DNA from: Stomoxys calcitrans
Taxonomy: Eukaryota; Arthropoda; Insecta; Diptera; Muscidae
Reading direction: 5' to 3'
Assembly: GCF_963082655.1 (NCBI RefSeq)
Contig: NC_081555.1
Span: 148,529,116-148,593,115 of the forward strand
DNA: 64,000 bases
Positions 32,881-43,194 of the stretch are shown in pieces. A program made the position numbers and the translations under genes. Positions within the stretch are counted from its first letter, which is position 1; every line of letters begins with the position of its first letter. The notes below the pieces were generated by a model, which was given only the letters and a program-made list of their open reading frames with translations, did not search any database and was not told the origin of the DNA.

Positions 32881-35175
32881 AACCTAACTTAAACCTAATC
32901 TTAACCTAAACCTATCCTAAACCTAAAACTAACCTAAACTTAACCTAATCATAACTTAGCCTAACGTACACTAATCAAAACTTAGCCTAACGTACCCTAA
33001 TCACAACTTAACAACACAACTTAACTAATTTATTGGGTTGCCCAAAAAGTAATTGCGTATTTTTCATATAGTCGGCGTTGACAAATTTTTTCACAGCTTG
33101 TGACTCTGTAATTGCATTCTTTCTTCTGTCAGTTATCAGCTGTTAATTTTAGCTTGCTTTAGAAAAAAAGTGTAAAAAAAGTATATTTGATTAAAGTTCA
33201 TTCTAAGTTTTATTAAAAATTCATTTACTTTCTTTTAAAAAATCCGCAATTACTTTTTGGGCAACCCAATAAATTAAACCTTAACTAAAACCTAACCTAA
33301 ACCTAACCTAAATCTAACCTAAACCTAACCTAAATGTAACCTAAACCAAAACCAAAACCTAAACCAAAAGCTAAACCTAACCCTAAACCTAAACCTAAAC
33401 CTAAACCTAAATCTAAACCTAAACCTAAACCTAAACCTAAACCTAAACCTAAACCTAAACCTAAATCTAAATCTAAATCTAAATCTAAATCTAAATCTAA
33501 ATCTAAATCTAAATCTAAATCTAAATCTAAATCTAAATCTAAATCTAAATCTAAATCTAAATCTAAATCTAAATCTAAATCTAAATCTAAATCTAAATCT
33601 AAATCTAAATCTAAATCTAAATCTAAATCTAAATCTAAATCTAAATCTAAATCTAAATCTAAATCTAAATCTAAATCTAAATCTAAATCTAAATCTAAAT
33701 CTAAATCTAAATCTAAATCTAAATCTAAATCTAAACCTAAACCTAAACCTAAACCTAAACCTAAATCTAAATCTAAACCTAAACCTAAACCTAAACCTAA
33801 ACCTAAACCTAAACCTAAACCTAAACCTAAACCTAAACCTAAACCTAAACCTAAACCTAAACCTAAACCTAAACCTAAACCAAAACCAAAACCTAAACCT
33901 TAACCTAAACCTAAACCTTAACCTAAACCTAAACCTAAACCTAAACCTTAACCTAAACCTAAACCTAAACCTAAACCTAAACCTAAACCTAAACCTAAAC
34001 CTAAACCTAAACCTAAACCTAAACCTAAACCTAAACCTAAACCTAAACCTAAACCTAAACCTAAACCTAAACCTAAACCTAAACCTAAACCTAAACCCAA
34101 ACCTAAACCTAAACCTAAACCTAAACCTAAACCTAAACCTAAACCTAAACCTAAACCTTAACTTAAACCGAAACCTAAACCTTAACCTAAACCTAAACCA
34201 AAAACTAAACCTTAACCTAAACTTCAACCTAAACCTAAGCCCCACCTAAACCCAACATATACCTAACCTAAACCTAAATTAAACCTAACCTAACCTTAAC
34301 CTTAACCTTACCTAAACATTGCCTAAACCCAACTCAAACCTAACCTAAACCTAAACCAAAAACTAAACCTTAACCTAAACTTAAACCTAAACCTAAGCCC
34401 AACCTAAACCTAACCTAACCCTAAATTAAACATAACTTAAACCTAACCTAAACCTAACCTAAACCTAACCTAAACCCAAACCTAAACCTAAACCTAAACC
34501 TTAACTTAAACCGAAACCTAAACCTTAACCTAAACCTTAACCTAAACCAAAAGCTAAACCTAAACTTAAAACTAAACCTTAACCTAACCCTAACCTAACC
34601 CTAACCTAAACCTAACCTAAACCTAACCTACACCTAACCTAAACCTAACCTAAACCTTAACCTAAACCTAAACCTAAATCTAACCTAAACCAAAACCAAA
34701 AGCTAAACCTAAACCTAAACCTAAAACTAAACCCTAACCTAAACCTAAACATTAACCTTAACCTAAACCTAAACCAAAAACTAAACCTTAACCTAAACTT
34801 AAACCTAAACTTAAGCCCAACCTAAACCCAACATATACCTAAACCTAACCTAAACCTAAATTAAACCTAACCTAACCTTAACCTTAACCTTACCTAAACA
34901 TTGCCTAAACCCAACTCAAACCTAACCTAAACCTAAACCAAAAACTAAACCTTAACCTTAACCTAAACTTAAACTTAAACCTAAACCTAAGCCCAACCTA
35001 AACCTAACCTAACCCTAAATTAAACATAACCTAAACCTAACCTAAACCTAACCTAAACCTAACCTAAACCCAAACCTAACCTTAACCTAACCTAAACCTA
35101 AACTAAACATAAACTAAACCTAAACTAAACCTAAACCTAACCTAAACCTAACCTAAAACCTAACCTAAACCTAGC
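32865..35175 (+). repeat. telomere-like hexamer satellite, (CCTAAA)n / (TTTAGG)n
   Basis: About 2.3 kb built mainly of AAACCT hexamers (TTTAGG on the other strand), interrupted by a mariner MITE. Edges are degenerate (CCTAACC, CCTTAACC variants). The core 33360-34190 is nearly pure, including a block of about 45 AAATCT hexamers at 33463-33732. The 34191-35085 part has longer-range repetition with ~580-bp offset. A minus-strand open frame of Arg-Phe dipeptides is only the six-base repeat read as codons. Confidence 0.93.
33033..33269 (+). mobile_element. mariner-derived MITE, inside the hexamer array
   Basis: TTGGGTTGCCCAAAAAGTAA.. to ..CTTTTTGGGCAACCCAA with flanking TA. Same deletion junction as the other short copies. 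It splits CCTAA-type repeats, so it inserted after array growth began. Confidence 0.92.
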
Positions 35176-35335
35176 CTCAATATATTCTAACCTAAGCTCA
35201 TTAAAACCACATTTTTTATCCGATTTCCCTGAAATTTGAAACAGTGAATGTGGTAAAGACCGCCGTAAAGATCGATCTCCTCTAACTGCTATTACAGGAT
35301 AAGGCTTGCCATATGAGCTGTCACTTTCTGTATTC
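35176..35335. repeat. family B-type unit remnant
   Basis: TATCCGATTTCCCTGAAATT, GAAACAGTGAATGTGG and AAAGATCGATCTCC resemble reversed unit words. Too diverged for a full assignment. Confidence 0.45.
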
Positions 35336-35405
35336 ATAAGATTTGTCTTATGTACATCAAATACGAATAAAGCGCGCTCTCATATTTATTGTACTTTTTA
35401 TACCC

Positions 35406-35605
35406 ACCACCGAAGAAAGAAAATTTTTTATTTATATTGCAGGCGGTGGTACATCCAAACCGGGACGACCAAAAGCCCAATGGAAGACCAATTGGTGGGA
35501 GACACCTCAAAACTTAGTGTCAGAGATTATAAAATGAGCGCAGAAGATCGAGGCGCTTGGAACGCTATTTTGCGTTCGGTTAGTGGAACAAATATTCTGT
35601 CATAG
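35406..35605 (+). pseudogene. possible C-terminal fragment of a non-LTR polyprotein
   Basis: Two overlapping frames give KPGRPKAQWKTNW and, after a frame change near 35490, MSAEDRGAWNAILRSVSG. This order, GRP..W then AEDR..W..IL, resembles the extreme C-terminus of R3-type retrotransposon proteins. Short and broken, so tentative. An AG-ended pyrimidine-poor stretch lies just upstream, so a host exon cannot be excluded. Confidence 0.4.
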
Positions 35606-35835
35606 CCAATGAAAAAAATATTCTGTCATAGCCAATTAATGAAAGAAGAATATTGCAGGCACTCTTCCACGCCACTGCAATGTTATTATTCTTATTTCAC
35701 TCATAAAAGAAGTCTAAGAAGAAAAGCAGATTTGCCGGTATAGGCTTCCAATTTTCTTTTTTTACACCATGTCCTCTATTTATATATATGGATCACCGTA
35801 TATTCAATACTATTTAGTTTCTAAAACTTTACCTA
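35606..35835. other. short spacer
   Basis: AT-rich, contains a short direct duplication AATATTCTGTCATAGCCAAT at about 35590 and 35618. Nothing else seen. Confidence 0.45.
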
Positions 35836-36538
35836 ACAAATAAAATCGTGCAAAGTTCGACCGGGCCCAATCTTATATACCCTCCACCATGGATCGCATT
35901 TGTCAAGTTTTTTGAATAAATTTGTCAAATATGTATGAGCTATATCAAATTATTGACCGATATGGACCGTACTTGTCATGCCGTATAAGTCATACAAAAA
36001 TGTCACCTCTAAAATTGGAGGAAAATCGAATAATAATTGCTCCCTTAAGAGACTCGGAAAGTCAAATTGGGAGATGGGTTTATATGGCAGCTAAATCAGG
36101 TTATCGACCGATTTGAACCATACTTGGCACACACCAAAACGATGTGCGCCCTCTAGAAACTCAAGAAGTCTAATCGGAAAATGTCCGCTATATCAGGATA
36201 TGGACTGATTTGAGCCATACTCTCCGCACTGTTGTTGGACGACATGCCAAAAAAATATGTGCAAAATTTCGGATAAGAATGGACCGATTAAGTCCATTAC
36301 AATCCCAACCGAGCTATACTAATAAGATAAATCTGTGCAAAATTTATGCGCCTAGCTTTACTCCTTCGAAGGTCAGCGTGCTTTCGATATACAGATGGAC
36401 GGACATGGCCAGAACGACTCAAAATGTCACGGTGATCATAAATATATATACTTTATGGGGTCTTAGGCAAGTATTTCGAGGTGTAACAAATAGAATGACG
36501 AAATTAGGTAGCCCCATCCTATCGTGAAGGGTATAAAA
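35836..36538 (+). repeat. family A repeat, short diverged copy
   Basis: Head ACAAATAAAATCGTGCAAAG with TTCGACCGGGCCCAA and TATACCCTCCACCATGGATC, about two units, then GGACGGACATGGC. Tail ATATATATACTTTATGGGGT, ending TCGTGAAGGGTATAAAAAT. The tail has lost two matches to the head. Confidence 0.82.
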
Positions 36539-36956
36539 ATAAGCAATTAATCTCATAACTATTAGCTAACATATGATCACAACAAATGTAGTTCACATTA
36601 ATTGATTCATTGCCATTAGGGAAACTTATGACTAAAGCTACATTGTAACACTTAACGGGCAAAGTCATGAAAAACAAAGATAGGGGTTAGAAAAACAAAT
36701 TAAAAGGTATGTCTTTGTGGGATTCTTCCGTGAACCTGTGCTTGACGGAACAATCGTGATATCTTTACTTAATTGCTACTTACATATTTATCATAATCCA
36801 GATACATATATTGAAGCGCTTACCTAAAAAGAAAATCGAAGAATTTACATTAACTCAGGTGACATTGGTAAAAAAACAATTTAAATTTGTTTGCCTGTTA
36901 GGGCGATGATATTTTGGTGATTTGGTAATTTCTATTTCGAGAATTAATTAATTATA
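36539..36956. other. spacer, no gene recognised
   Basis: AT-rich sequence with no coding or repeat signal recognised. Confidence 0.5.
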
Positions 36957-37021
36957 CCGCTTGCGCTATAATCGAGGCGACGATAGGAAGCCTGGAAGGA
37001 AGGGAAGCGGTTTCCGATTGG

Positions 37022-38880
37022 ATGCCTGAGATGAACCTTCAAGTCGAGTGCGAGGCACTGCTGCCATCGGCACAGTCTTGGATTGACGGAAACCTAGTAA
37101 TGTCAGCTGAAAGATCATGTTACACGGATGGATCAAAGCTAGAGGACAGAGTGGGCCTGAGGATTAACATTGAGAACCCAGGGACTGAGATCTGCTTTAG
37201 ACTGTCTGACCATAATACAGTCCTGCAGGCGGAGATCCGGGCGATCACGGAATGCATGGGGTGGTGTGGTACTAACGCGAGGACGTCGAGTGTGAACATC
37301 TTTAAGTACAGTAAAATGGTTGTAAGGACAATAACAACAAGTAAAAGCGTGCTAAGTTCGGCCGGGCCGAATCTTATATACCCTCCACCATGGATCGCAT
37401 TTGTCGAGTTCTTTTCCCGGCATCTCTTCTTAGGCAAAAAAGGATATAAGAAAAGAGTTGCTCCGCTATTAAAACGATATCAAGATATGGTCCGGTTCGG
37501 ACCACAATTAAATTATATGTTGGAGACCTGTGTAAAATTTCCGCCAACTCGTATATGAATTGCGCCCATTGGGGCTCACGAAGTAAAATAGAGAGAACGA
37601 TTTATATGGAATCTGTATCGGGCTATAGACCGATTCAGACCATAATAAACACGTTTGTTGATGGTCATGAGAGGATCCGTCGTACAAAATTTCAGGCATA
37701 TCGGATAATAATTGCGACTCTAGGGGTCAAGAAGTCAAGATCCCAGATCGGTTTATATGGCAGCTATATCAGGTTATGAACCGATTTGAACCTTATTTGA
37801 CACAGTTGTTGAAAGTAAAAATAAAATACGTCATGCAAAATTTCAGCCAAATCGGATAGGAATTGCGCCCTCTAGAAGCTCAAGAAGTCAAATCCTCAGA
37901 TCTGTTTATATGACAGCTATATCAGGTTATGGACCGATTTCAACCATACTTCGCACAGTTGTTGGATATCATAACGAAATACTTCGTGCAAAAATTCATT
38001 CAAATCGGATAAGAATTGTGCCCTCTAGAGGCTTAAGAAGTCAAGATCCAAGATCGGTTTATATGGCAGCTATATCAGGTTATAGACCGATTTGAACCAT
38101 ACTTGGCACATTTGTTGGATATCGTAACAAAACACGTCTTGCAAAATTTCATTCTGATCGGATAAGAATTGCGCTCGCTAGAGGGCAATACACTAATAAG
38201 AATTATTTGTGCAAAATTTCAAGCGGCTAGCTTTACTCCTTCGGAATTTAGCGTGCTTTCGACAGACAGACGGACGGACGGACGGACGGACGGACAGACG
38301 GACGGACAGACGGACGGACATGGCTAGATCGACATAAAATGTCACGACGATCAAGAATATATATACTTTATGGGGTCTCAGACGAATATTTCGAGTAGTT
38401 ACAAACAGAATGACGAAATTAGTATGCCCCCCATCTTATGGTGGAGGGTATAAAAAGGACGGTAAGGTCACGAACAGTCTTACAGTGTAAGAAGGAGTTA
38501 AGCACCTTCGCTGAGGATGGCAAAATCAGCATCGCTTTGGTGCCGGGCCATAACGGAGTAAGGGGGAATGAAAGAGCAGACAATTTGGCGGTGAAGGCCA
38601 GAGGACTTCCGTCAATAAACTTGGTTAACCCGAAGCCTTTTGGGTCGACGCAGTCCGAGTAAAGGGAGTGGGCGACGAATACGCATGCAACATTGTGGAA
38701 CAGCGAAACGGTCGGTAGGACGGCGACAATCCTATGGGGAGATCCAGATCGCGAGATGACGAGGCTATTACTAAAAGGAAGTAAGAAGGAGGTCTGTATA
38801 GCTATTGGTATCATAACGTGGCACATAGGGCTATGAGTTCGCTTATGTAAAATCGTTGCGGCAAGTGATAGCATGCGTAG
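37022..38880 (+). pseudogene. RNase H region of lineage R1, interrupted
   Basis: The first part reads SCYTDGSKLEDRVGLRINIE (catalytic Asp present) and HNTVLQAEIRAITECMGW (Glu present). The third acidic motif is NIFKYSKMVV instead of NIFTDSK, losing that Asp. After the family A insertion the frame at 38438-38662 reads VPGHNGVRGNERADNLAVKA with the last acidic residue, then stops. The C-terminal Cys/His segment (ETLEHFFCHCPAF) survives near 38900. Non-functional. Confidence 0.83.
37339..38457 (+). repeat. family A repeat, complete copy nested in retrotransposon R1
   Basis: Clean edges: starts AAGTAAAAGCGTGCTAAGTT after CAATAACAAC, ends GGTGGAGGGTATAAAAA before GGACGGTAAGG. It contains the TTCGGCCGGGCCGAA palindrome, TATACCCTCCACCAT, about four units, (ACGG)n near 38268-38320 and the TATATATACTTTATGGGG block. 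No obvious target duplication. This copy gives the best estimate of a complete family A element, about 1.1 kb. Confidence 0.88.
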
Positions 38881-39165
38881 GACATGTGGGGAAAATGATG
38901 AGACGTTGGAGCATTTCTTTTGTCACTGTCCGGCTTTCGCGCCCAACAGATACCGGTACTTAGGTGGAGACACAATACCACACAAGAACCAACTTAGGTG
39001 AGTGATACTGAAAACAATTAAGGATTTTGTAAGTAGCACGGAATTCCTAACTTGGGAGGCTATTTTATAGTTTTTAGAGCGCACAACAAGGCGATTACTG
39101 GCTTAGATGTATGTCCATAGTGGCATAGGGGCGGATTAATATCTGCACCCTCTTTTCAACCTAAC

Positions 39166-39310
39166 CTATATCCAAATCTGAACCGGTATTTTCCAATTTC
39201 AATACGCTTCGTCTCTTGCGCCTCGACCAAGAGACGATTGTTTTCAAATTTGGCGGATAAAAATGTCGACCTGTAGTTTGTACACAACTGTATGGAAGAT
39301 TAAAACCTTA
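39166..39310. repeat. short repeat remnant with a 9-bp hairpin
   Basis: TATCCAAATCTGAACCGGTA is a family B-type word. A perfect hairpin CGTCTCTTG / CAAGAGACG with a 9-base loop lies at 39210-39236. The rest is unassigned. Confidence 0.45.
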
Positions 39311-40273
39311 AGTCAATGAAATAATTGGGCCCCTATCAATGCGGCTTTAGACCTGGTAAATCCACCCTGGACCAGATATTCACACTGCGCCAAATCCTGG
39401 AAAAGAGCCGAAAAGGACAAATCAACACACCTACCATCTCTTTGTTGACTACAAAAACGCCTTCGATACTCCTTTACGTTCAAAGGTATTTCAAGCCATG
39501 TCTGAGTTTGGTATCCCTGCAAAATGAATAAGACTCTGCAGGATGAGACTTGCTGATACGCGTTCCTCGGTAAGAATAGGAAAGAATCCCTCCGAATCAT
39601 TTAATACCAAACGAGGTTTCAGACAAAGAGACAGCCTATTGTGTGGTCTCTTTAATAGCCAGCTGGAGAAGGTTATACGAGATGCAGATGTGAATAGATA
39701 TGGCTCACTAATCACAGGATAACAAATGCTACTCGCCTATGCCGACGACATCAATATCATAGGTCAGTCACCGGAAGTAGTAACTGCAGCCTATGAAAGA
39801 GTCCAAAGAGAGTCAGTGAAAATGGATCTGGCTGTAAATGGAGATAAGACGAAATGGATGGTTTCAACTCCCAAAAAGCCTTGCACAACCGAGCAGATAA
39901 AGAAAATGAAGAAAGTTGGGAACCACAACCTTGAGACAGTCAGTAACTTAATCTACCTCGGCACCGCCGTAACCGAAACGAATGACACCAGTTGCTAGAT
40001 GCCAGATGCTACTTTGGACTAAGTAAAGAGTTTAGAAACAAGGTCACCTCTCAACAGACGAAGATTACACTTTACAAGATACTGATACTACCCGTGTTTT
40101 TATATGGTTCTGAAGCATGGGTACTTGTGAAAGCAGATGAGGCAGTTCTTGGAGTATTTGAGAGAAAGATTATTCGTAAAATATATGGACCAGTTTGTGT
40201 TAATGGAGAATACAGGCGACTTATGCACCATGAGCTGTATGACGACGATAGCATAGTTACACGCATCGAAATA
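39311..40273 (+). mobile_element. non-LTR retrotransposon fragment, lineage R3
   Basis: RT and C-terminal coding remnants without an RNase H domain, ending where a mariner begins. The text differs from R1 and R2. Closest by memory to the RT proteins with CGFRPGKST..DQI and LAYADDI..IG motifs that are common in insects. Clade not assigned. Confidence 0.8.
39325..40262 (+). pseudogene. R3 reverse transcriptase, finger/palm and C-terminal region (broken)
   Basis: 39325-39430 reads YQCGFRPGKSTLDQIFTLRQ. A frame break follows, and the palm segment (GFRQ-like text near 39610) is out of frame. 39726-39998 restores MLLAYADDINIIGQ with an intact YADD box, KMDLAVNGDKTKWM and NLIYLGTAVTETNDTS. 39992-40262 has CYFGLSKEFRNK, KILILPVFLYGSEAWVL and VFERKIIRKIYGPVCVNGEY. 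The frame runs into the mariner TIR at 40274. At least two frame shifts. Confidence 0.83.
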
Positions 40274-41557
40274 TTGGTTGCCCAAAAAGTAATTGCGGAT
40301 TTTTCATATAGTCGGCGTTGACAAATTTTTTCAACGGCTTGTGACTCTGTAATTGCATTCTTTCTTCTGTCAGTTATCAGCTGTTACTTTTAGCTTGCTT
40401 TAGAAAAAAAGTGCGCGAAATTTTGTTTACATTTGTTTGTTTGGCGTCAATTTTAATACGGAGCCCACAAAGGAGCATTTTCGTCATATTTTACTTTATT
40501 ATTTCCGTAAAGAAAAAAACGCGGAGCAGGTTGCTAAAAAGTTACGAGATGTGTATGGTTATAAAGCCTTAAAAGGAAGACAGTGTCAAAATTGGTTTCG
40601 CAAATTCCCTTCTGGAGATATTTCACTTAAAGATGAGCCACGTTCAGGTCGGCCAAATGAAGTTGATGATGACCAAATCAAAGCATTAATCGAATTGGAT
40701 CGTCATGTGACTGAGCGTGAGATAGGAGAGAAGTTAAATATACCAAAATCAACCGTTCATAATCACATAAAAAGTCTTGGACTGGTGAAAAGGCTTGATA
40801 TTTGGGTACCACATGTATTGAAAGAAATTCATTTAACAAACCGAATCAACGCTTGTGATATGCACCTTAAACGCAATGAATTCGATCCGTTTTTAAAACG
40901 AATCATAACTGGAGATGAAAAATGGATTGTTTACAACAACGTTAGTCGAAAACTATCATGGTCCAAGCATGGTGAACCAGCTCAAACCACTTCAAAGGCT
41001 GATATCCACCAAAAGAAGGTTATGCTGTTTGTTTGGTAGGTGGGGTGGGAAGGGTGTGGTATATTTTGAGCTGCTTCCATGGAATCAAACGATTAATTCG
41101 GATATTTACTGTCAACAATTGGACAAATTGAATACAGCCATCAAGGAGAAGCGACCAGAATTAGTCAATCGTAAAGGTGTCATATTCCACCAGGACAACG
41201 CACACATCTTTGGTCACTCGCCAAAAACTGAGTGAGCTTGGCTGGGAACTTTTGATGCATCCACCATATAGCCCTGACCTTGCACCATCAGACTACCATT
41301 TATTTCGTTCTTTGCAGAACTCCTTAAATGGTAAAACTTTCGGCAATGATGAGGCTATAAAATCGCATTTGGTTCAGTTTTTTGCAGATAAAGGCCAGAA
41401 GTTCTATGAGCGTGGAATACTAAATTTGCCAGGAAGATGGCAAAAGGTTATCGAACAAAATGGCAATTATATATTTGATTAAAGTTCATTCTAAGTTTTA
41501 TTAAAAATGCATTTAATTTTTTTAAAAAATCCGCAATTACTTTTTGGGCAACCCAAT
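40274..41557 (+). mobile_element. full-length mariner transposon (~1.28 kb)
   Basis: Terminal inverted repeats of ~30 bp (TTGGTTGCCCAAAAAGTAAT.. and ..ATTACTTTTTGGGCAACCCAA) with TA on both sides. Length 1284 bp fits mariner. It has a single transposase gene, here disabled. It is the long relative of all the short MITE copies in the window. It sits at the junction between retrotransposon R3 and a SINE. Confidence 0.95.
40458..41482 (+). pseudogene. mariner transposase (DD34D), three lesions
   Basis: The likely start codon is ACG at 40458-40460; the deleted copy at 15574-16520 has ATG at the matching place. The N-terminal paired helix-turn-helix region is intact (KHFRHILLYYF-like start, QCQNWFRKFPSG, GRPNEVDDDQIKAL, KSTVHNHIKSLG), as are WVPHVLKE and ITGDEKW with the first catalytic Asp. 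A four-base insertion near 41036 brings in a stop. An eight-base loss near 41203 follows HQDNA (second Asp). PYSPDLAPSDYHLF (third Asp) is in the last frame, 41177-41482. Corrected length would be near 342 residues, normal for mariner. Confidence 0.93.
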
Positions 41558-41697
41558 AGTACCTCACAAATGTTCCCAACATTAGGAGGGGAAAACCACC
41601 GCTGAAATTGTTTTCTGATGGTCTCGCCAGGATTCCAAACCAGGTCTTCTGCGTAATAGACGGACATGCTAACTTTTGCACTACGGTGGTCTCCGGG
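41558..41697 (-). mobile_element. tRNA-derived SINE, 5' part
   Basis: On the minus strand the pol III A-box-like TAGTGCAAAAG lies at 41673-41683. A degenerate B box, GGTTTGGAATCC, lies at 41630-41641. Then come CGAGACCATC and CCTCCTAATGTTGGGAACAT. A box to B box spacing of ~40 bp fits a tRNA-like head. The 3' body present at 9562-9748 is absent because the mariner and R3 lie on that side. Confidence 0.75.
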
Positions 41698-41861
41698 GGC
41701 CCCTATAGACAGACGGACATAGCTAAATCGAATCAGAAAGTGATTCTCAGTCGATCGGTATACTTATCAATGGGTCCACCTTTCTTCCTTTTGAGTGTTA
41801 CAAACTAATTCCCTAAGTTATAATACCCTTTACCACAGTAGTGGTGTAGGGTATAAAAATT
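41698..41861 (+). repeat. orphan tail of a family A/B-type repeat
   Basis: AGACAGACGGACATAGCTAA, GTTACAAACTAATTCC and CAGTAGTGGTGTAGGGTATA form a tail without head or units. Just before it, TAATACCCTTTACCAC partly complements the terminal GTGGTGTAGGGTATA, a local stem. Confidence 0.65.
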
Positions 41862-42558
41862 AAGAAATATAGGTTTTTCGCCCTAAGAAGCAAAAAAAAA
41901 AATGAAAATAAATGGAAAATAATGGAGCAAAATTTTAAGATTATTTTTCGCTTAGACACGCGAAATGTGTGTCCCATTTAGAGATATGTTGAGCTTTTAA
42001 AGATGTCAACATTAAGGTTTATTTCTCTACTTTGCCAAAGCCGAACACTGTGACCTCCAACTCATGACGTTCATACACGAGAGGCAATTTGCTAGGGATG
42101 TCTGATGAACTCTGTGGGATTTAAAAAGTGCAACGCACACACAAAATTGCTGAAGCGCGTGCACAACAGGTTAAGGAAAAAAAAGTAATAAAAACCAAAT
42201 TGTTTTATAAGAATTTTTATTTAAGAAAATTATATCAACTAAATGGAGTTGAACTAAATCAAGCATTTTGTGTGTTGCAAAAGAAAATTGAATAACTGAC
42301 TGACAGACAGTGACTGAATGGTAGGTTAACTGCTCAAGAGAGAATACTGTAGGCGTTTACACGAGCCAGGAAGGAAGTACTGCATCAAAGTTGACACTGT
42401 CACAAGTGTGCAACTCCAAGATCAGAGTTAGACATTTCATACTGCAATATGACAAATGATTCTGTTGAAGGCAATAAACAAAATTTTGTTTTAAGAGAGA
42501 TTGAATGCCTTGCCAACCACACATCTACTCTAAGTAACTCAAAACTTTCCAAAATGTA
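41862..42558. other. spacer, no gene recognised
   Basis: AT-rich unique-looking DNA. No recognisable coding or repeat content. Confidence 0.5.
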
Positions 42559-42795
42559 TTGGGTTGCCCAAAAAGTAATTGCGGATTTTTCATATAGTCG
42601 GCGTTGACAAATTTTTTCACAGCTTGTGACTCTGTAATTGCATTCTTTCTTCTGTCAGTTATCAGCTGCTACTTTTAGCTTGCTTTGGAAAAAAAGTGTA
42701 AAAAAGTATATTTGATTAAAGTTCATTCTAAGCTTTATTAAAAATGCATTTACTTTCTTTTAAAAAATCCGCAATTACTTTTTGGGCAACCCAAT
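42559..42795 (+). mobile_element. mariner-derived MITE
   Basis: TTGGGTTGCCCAAAAAGTAA.. to ..TTTGGGCAACCCAA flanked by TA (TGTA / TATC). Shared deletion junction. Confidence 0.93.
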
Positions 42796-43194
42796 ATCTA
42801 CTAAATATGGCTTTGTTTTGCTTCCCATTCACCAAGTCTACAAGTCAATTTACCAATCAATCAGCAAATATTATTACAATCGTAAAGAATCAATAACCCA
42901 ATTAATTATAATTTATTTTTGATTTATAAACATTTCAAGTTGTATATAGTCGATGTATGATGAGATCATCAAAAATCTCATAAAATTTTATTATTGAGCA
43001 TGTAAAATATGGGCATACAAAACCAGAATAACAATTTTTTAGTGTTTACAATATAAATTAGTGTTCGTTTAAAGAAAGTAATTTTAGAAAAAAATTACAA
43101 AATTTCAAAGCAAAAGTATAGATTGTCAGAGATAATGAAAAATAGCATACAACGCCAGGTTATAGTTAGTCATTGTTTGTGTTAAAGAGAACAA
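42796..43194. other. spacer, no gene recognised
   Basis: AT-rich DNA; nothing recognised. Confidence 0.5.

Larger units (their letters stand above)
36957..39165 (+). mobile_element. non-LTR retrotransposon, lineage R1, split by a family A insertion
   Basis: 36957-37338 and 38458-39165 are consecutive parts of the R1 RNase H and 3' region. Alignment with 13300-13340 shows that AAGG.CAATAACAAC is followed after the insertion by ..TAAGGTCACGAACAGTCTTA. Tail CAACCTAACCTAT near 39154-39166. Confidence 0.88.

Noticed and set aside
33325..34245. A 306-residue open frame of alternating Arg and Phe on the minus strand
   Set aside because: It is the TTTAGG/TTTAGA hexamer read as two codons; any pure six-base array without a stop gives this. 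There is no sign of selection or a start context.
32865..35175. A true chromosome-end telomere
   Set aside because: Ordinary repeats continue for tens of kilobases on both sides, and the motif is TTTAGG rather than a known dipteran end. It is treated as an interstitial satellite.
40437..40460. TTG at 40437 as the mariner transposase start
   Set aside because: A non-ATG start is not expected in a fly; the sister copy has ATG at the position matching ACG 40458, so a mutated ATG is the simpler reading.
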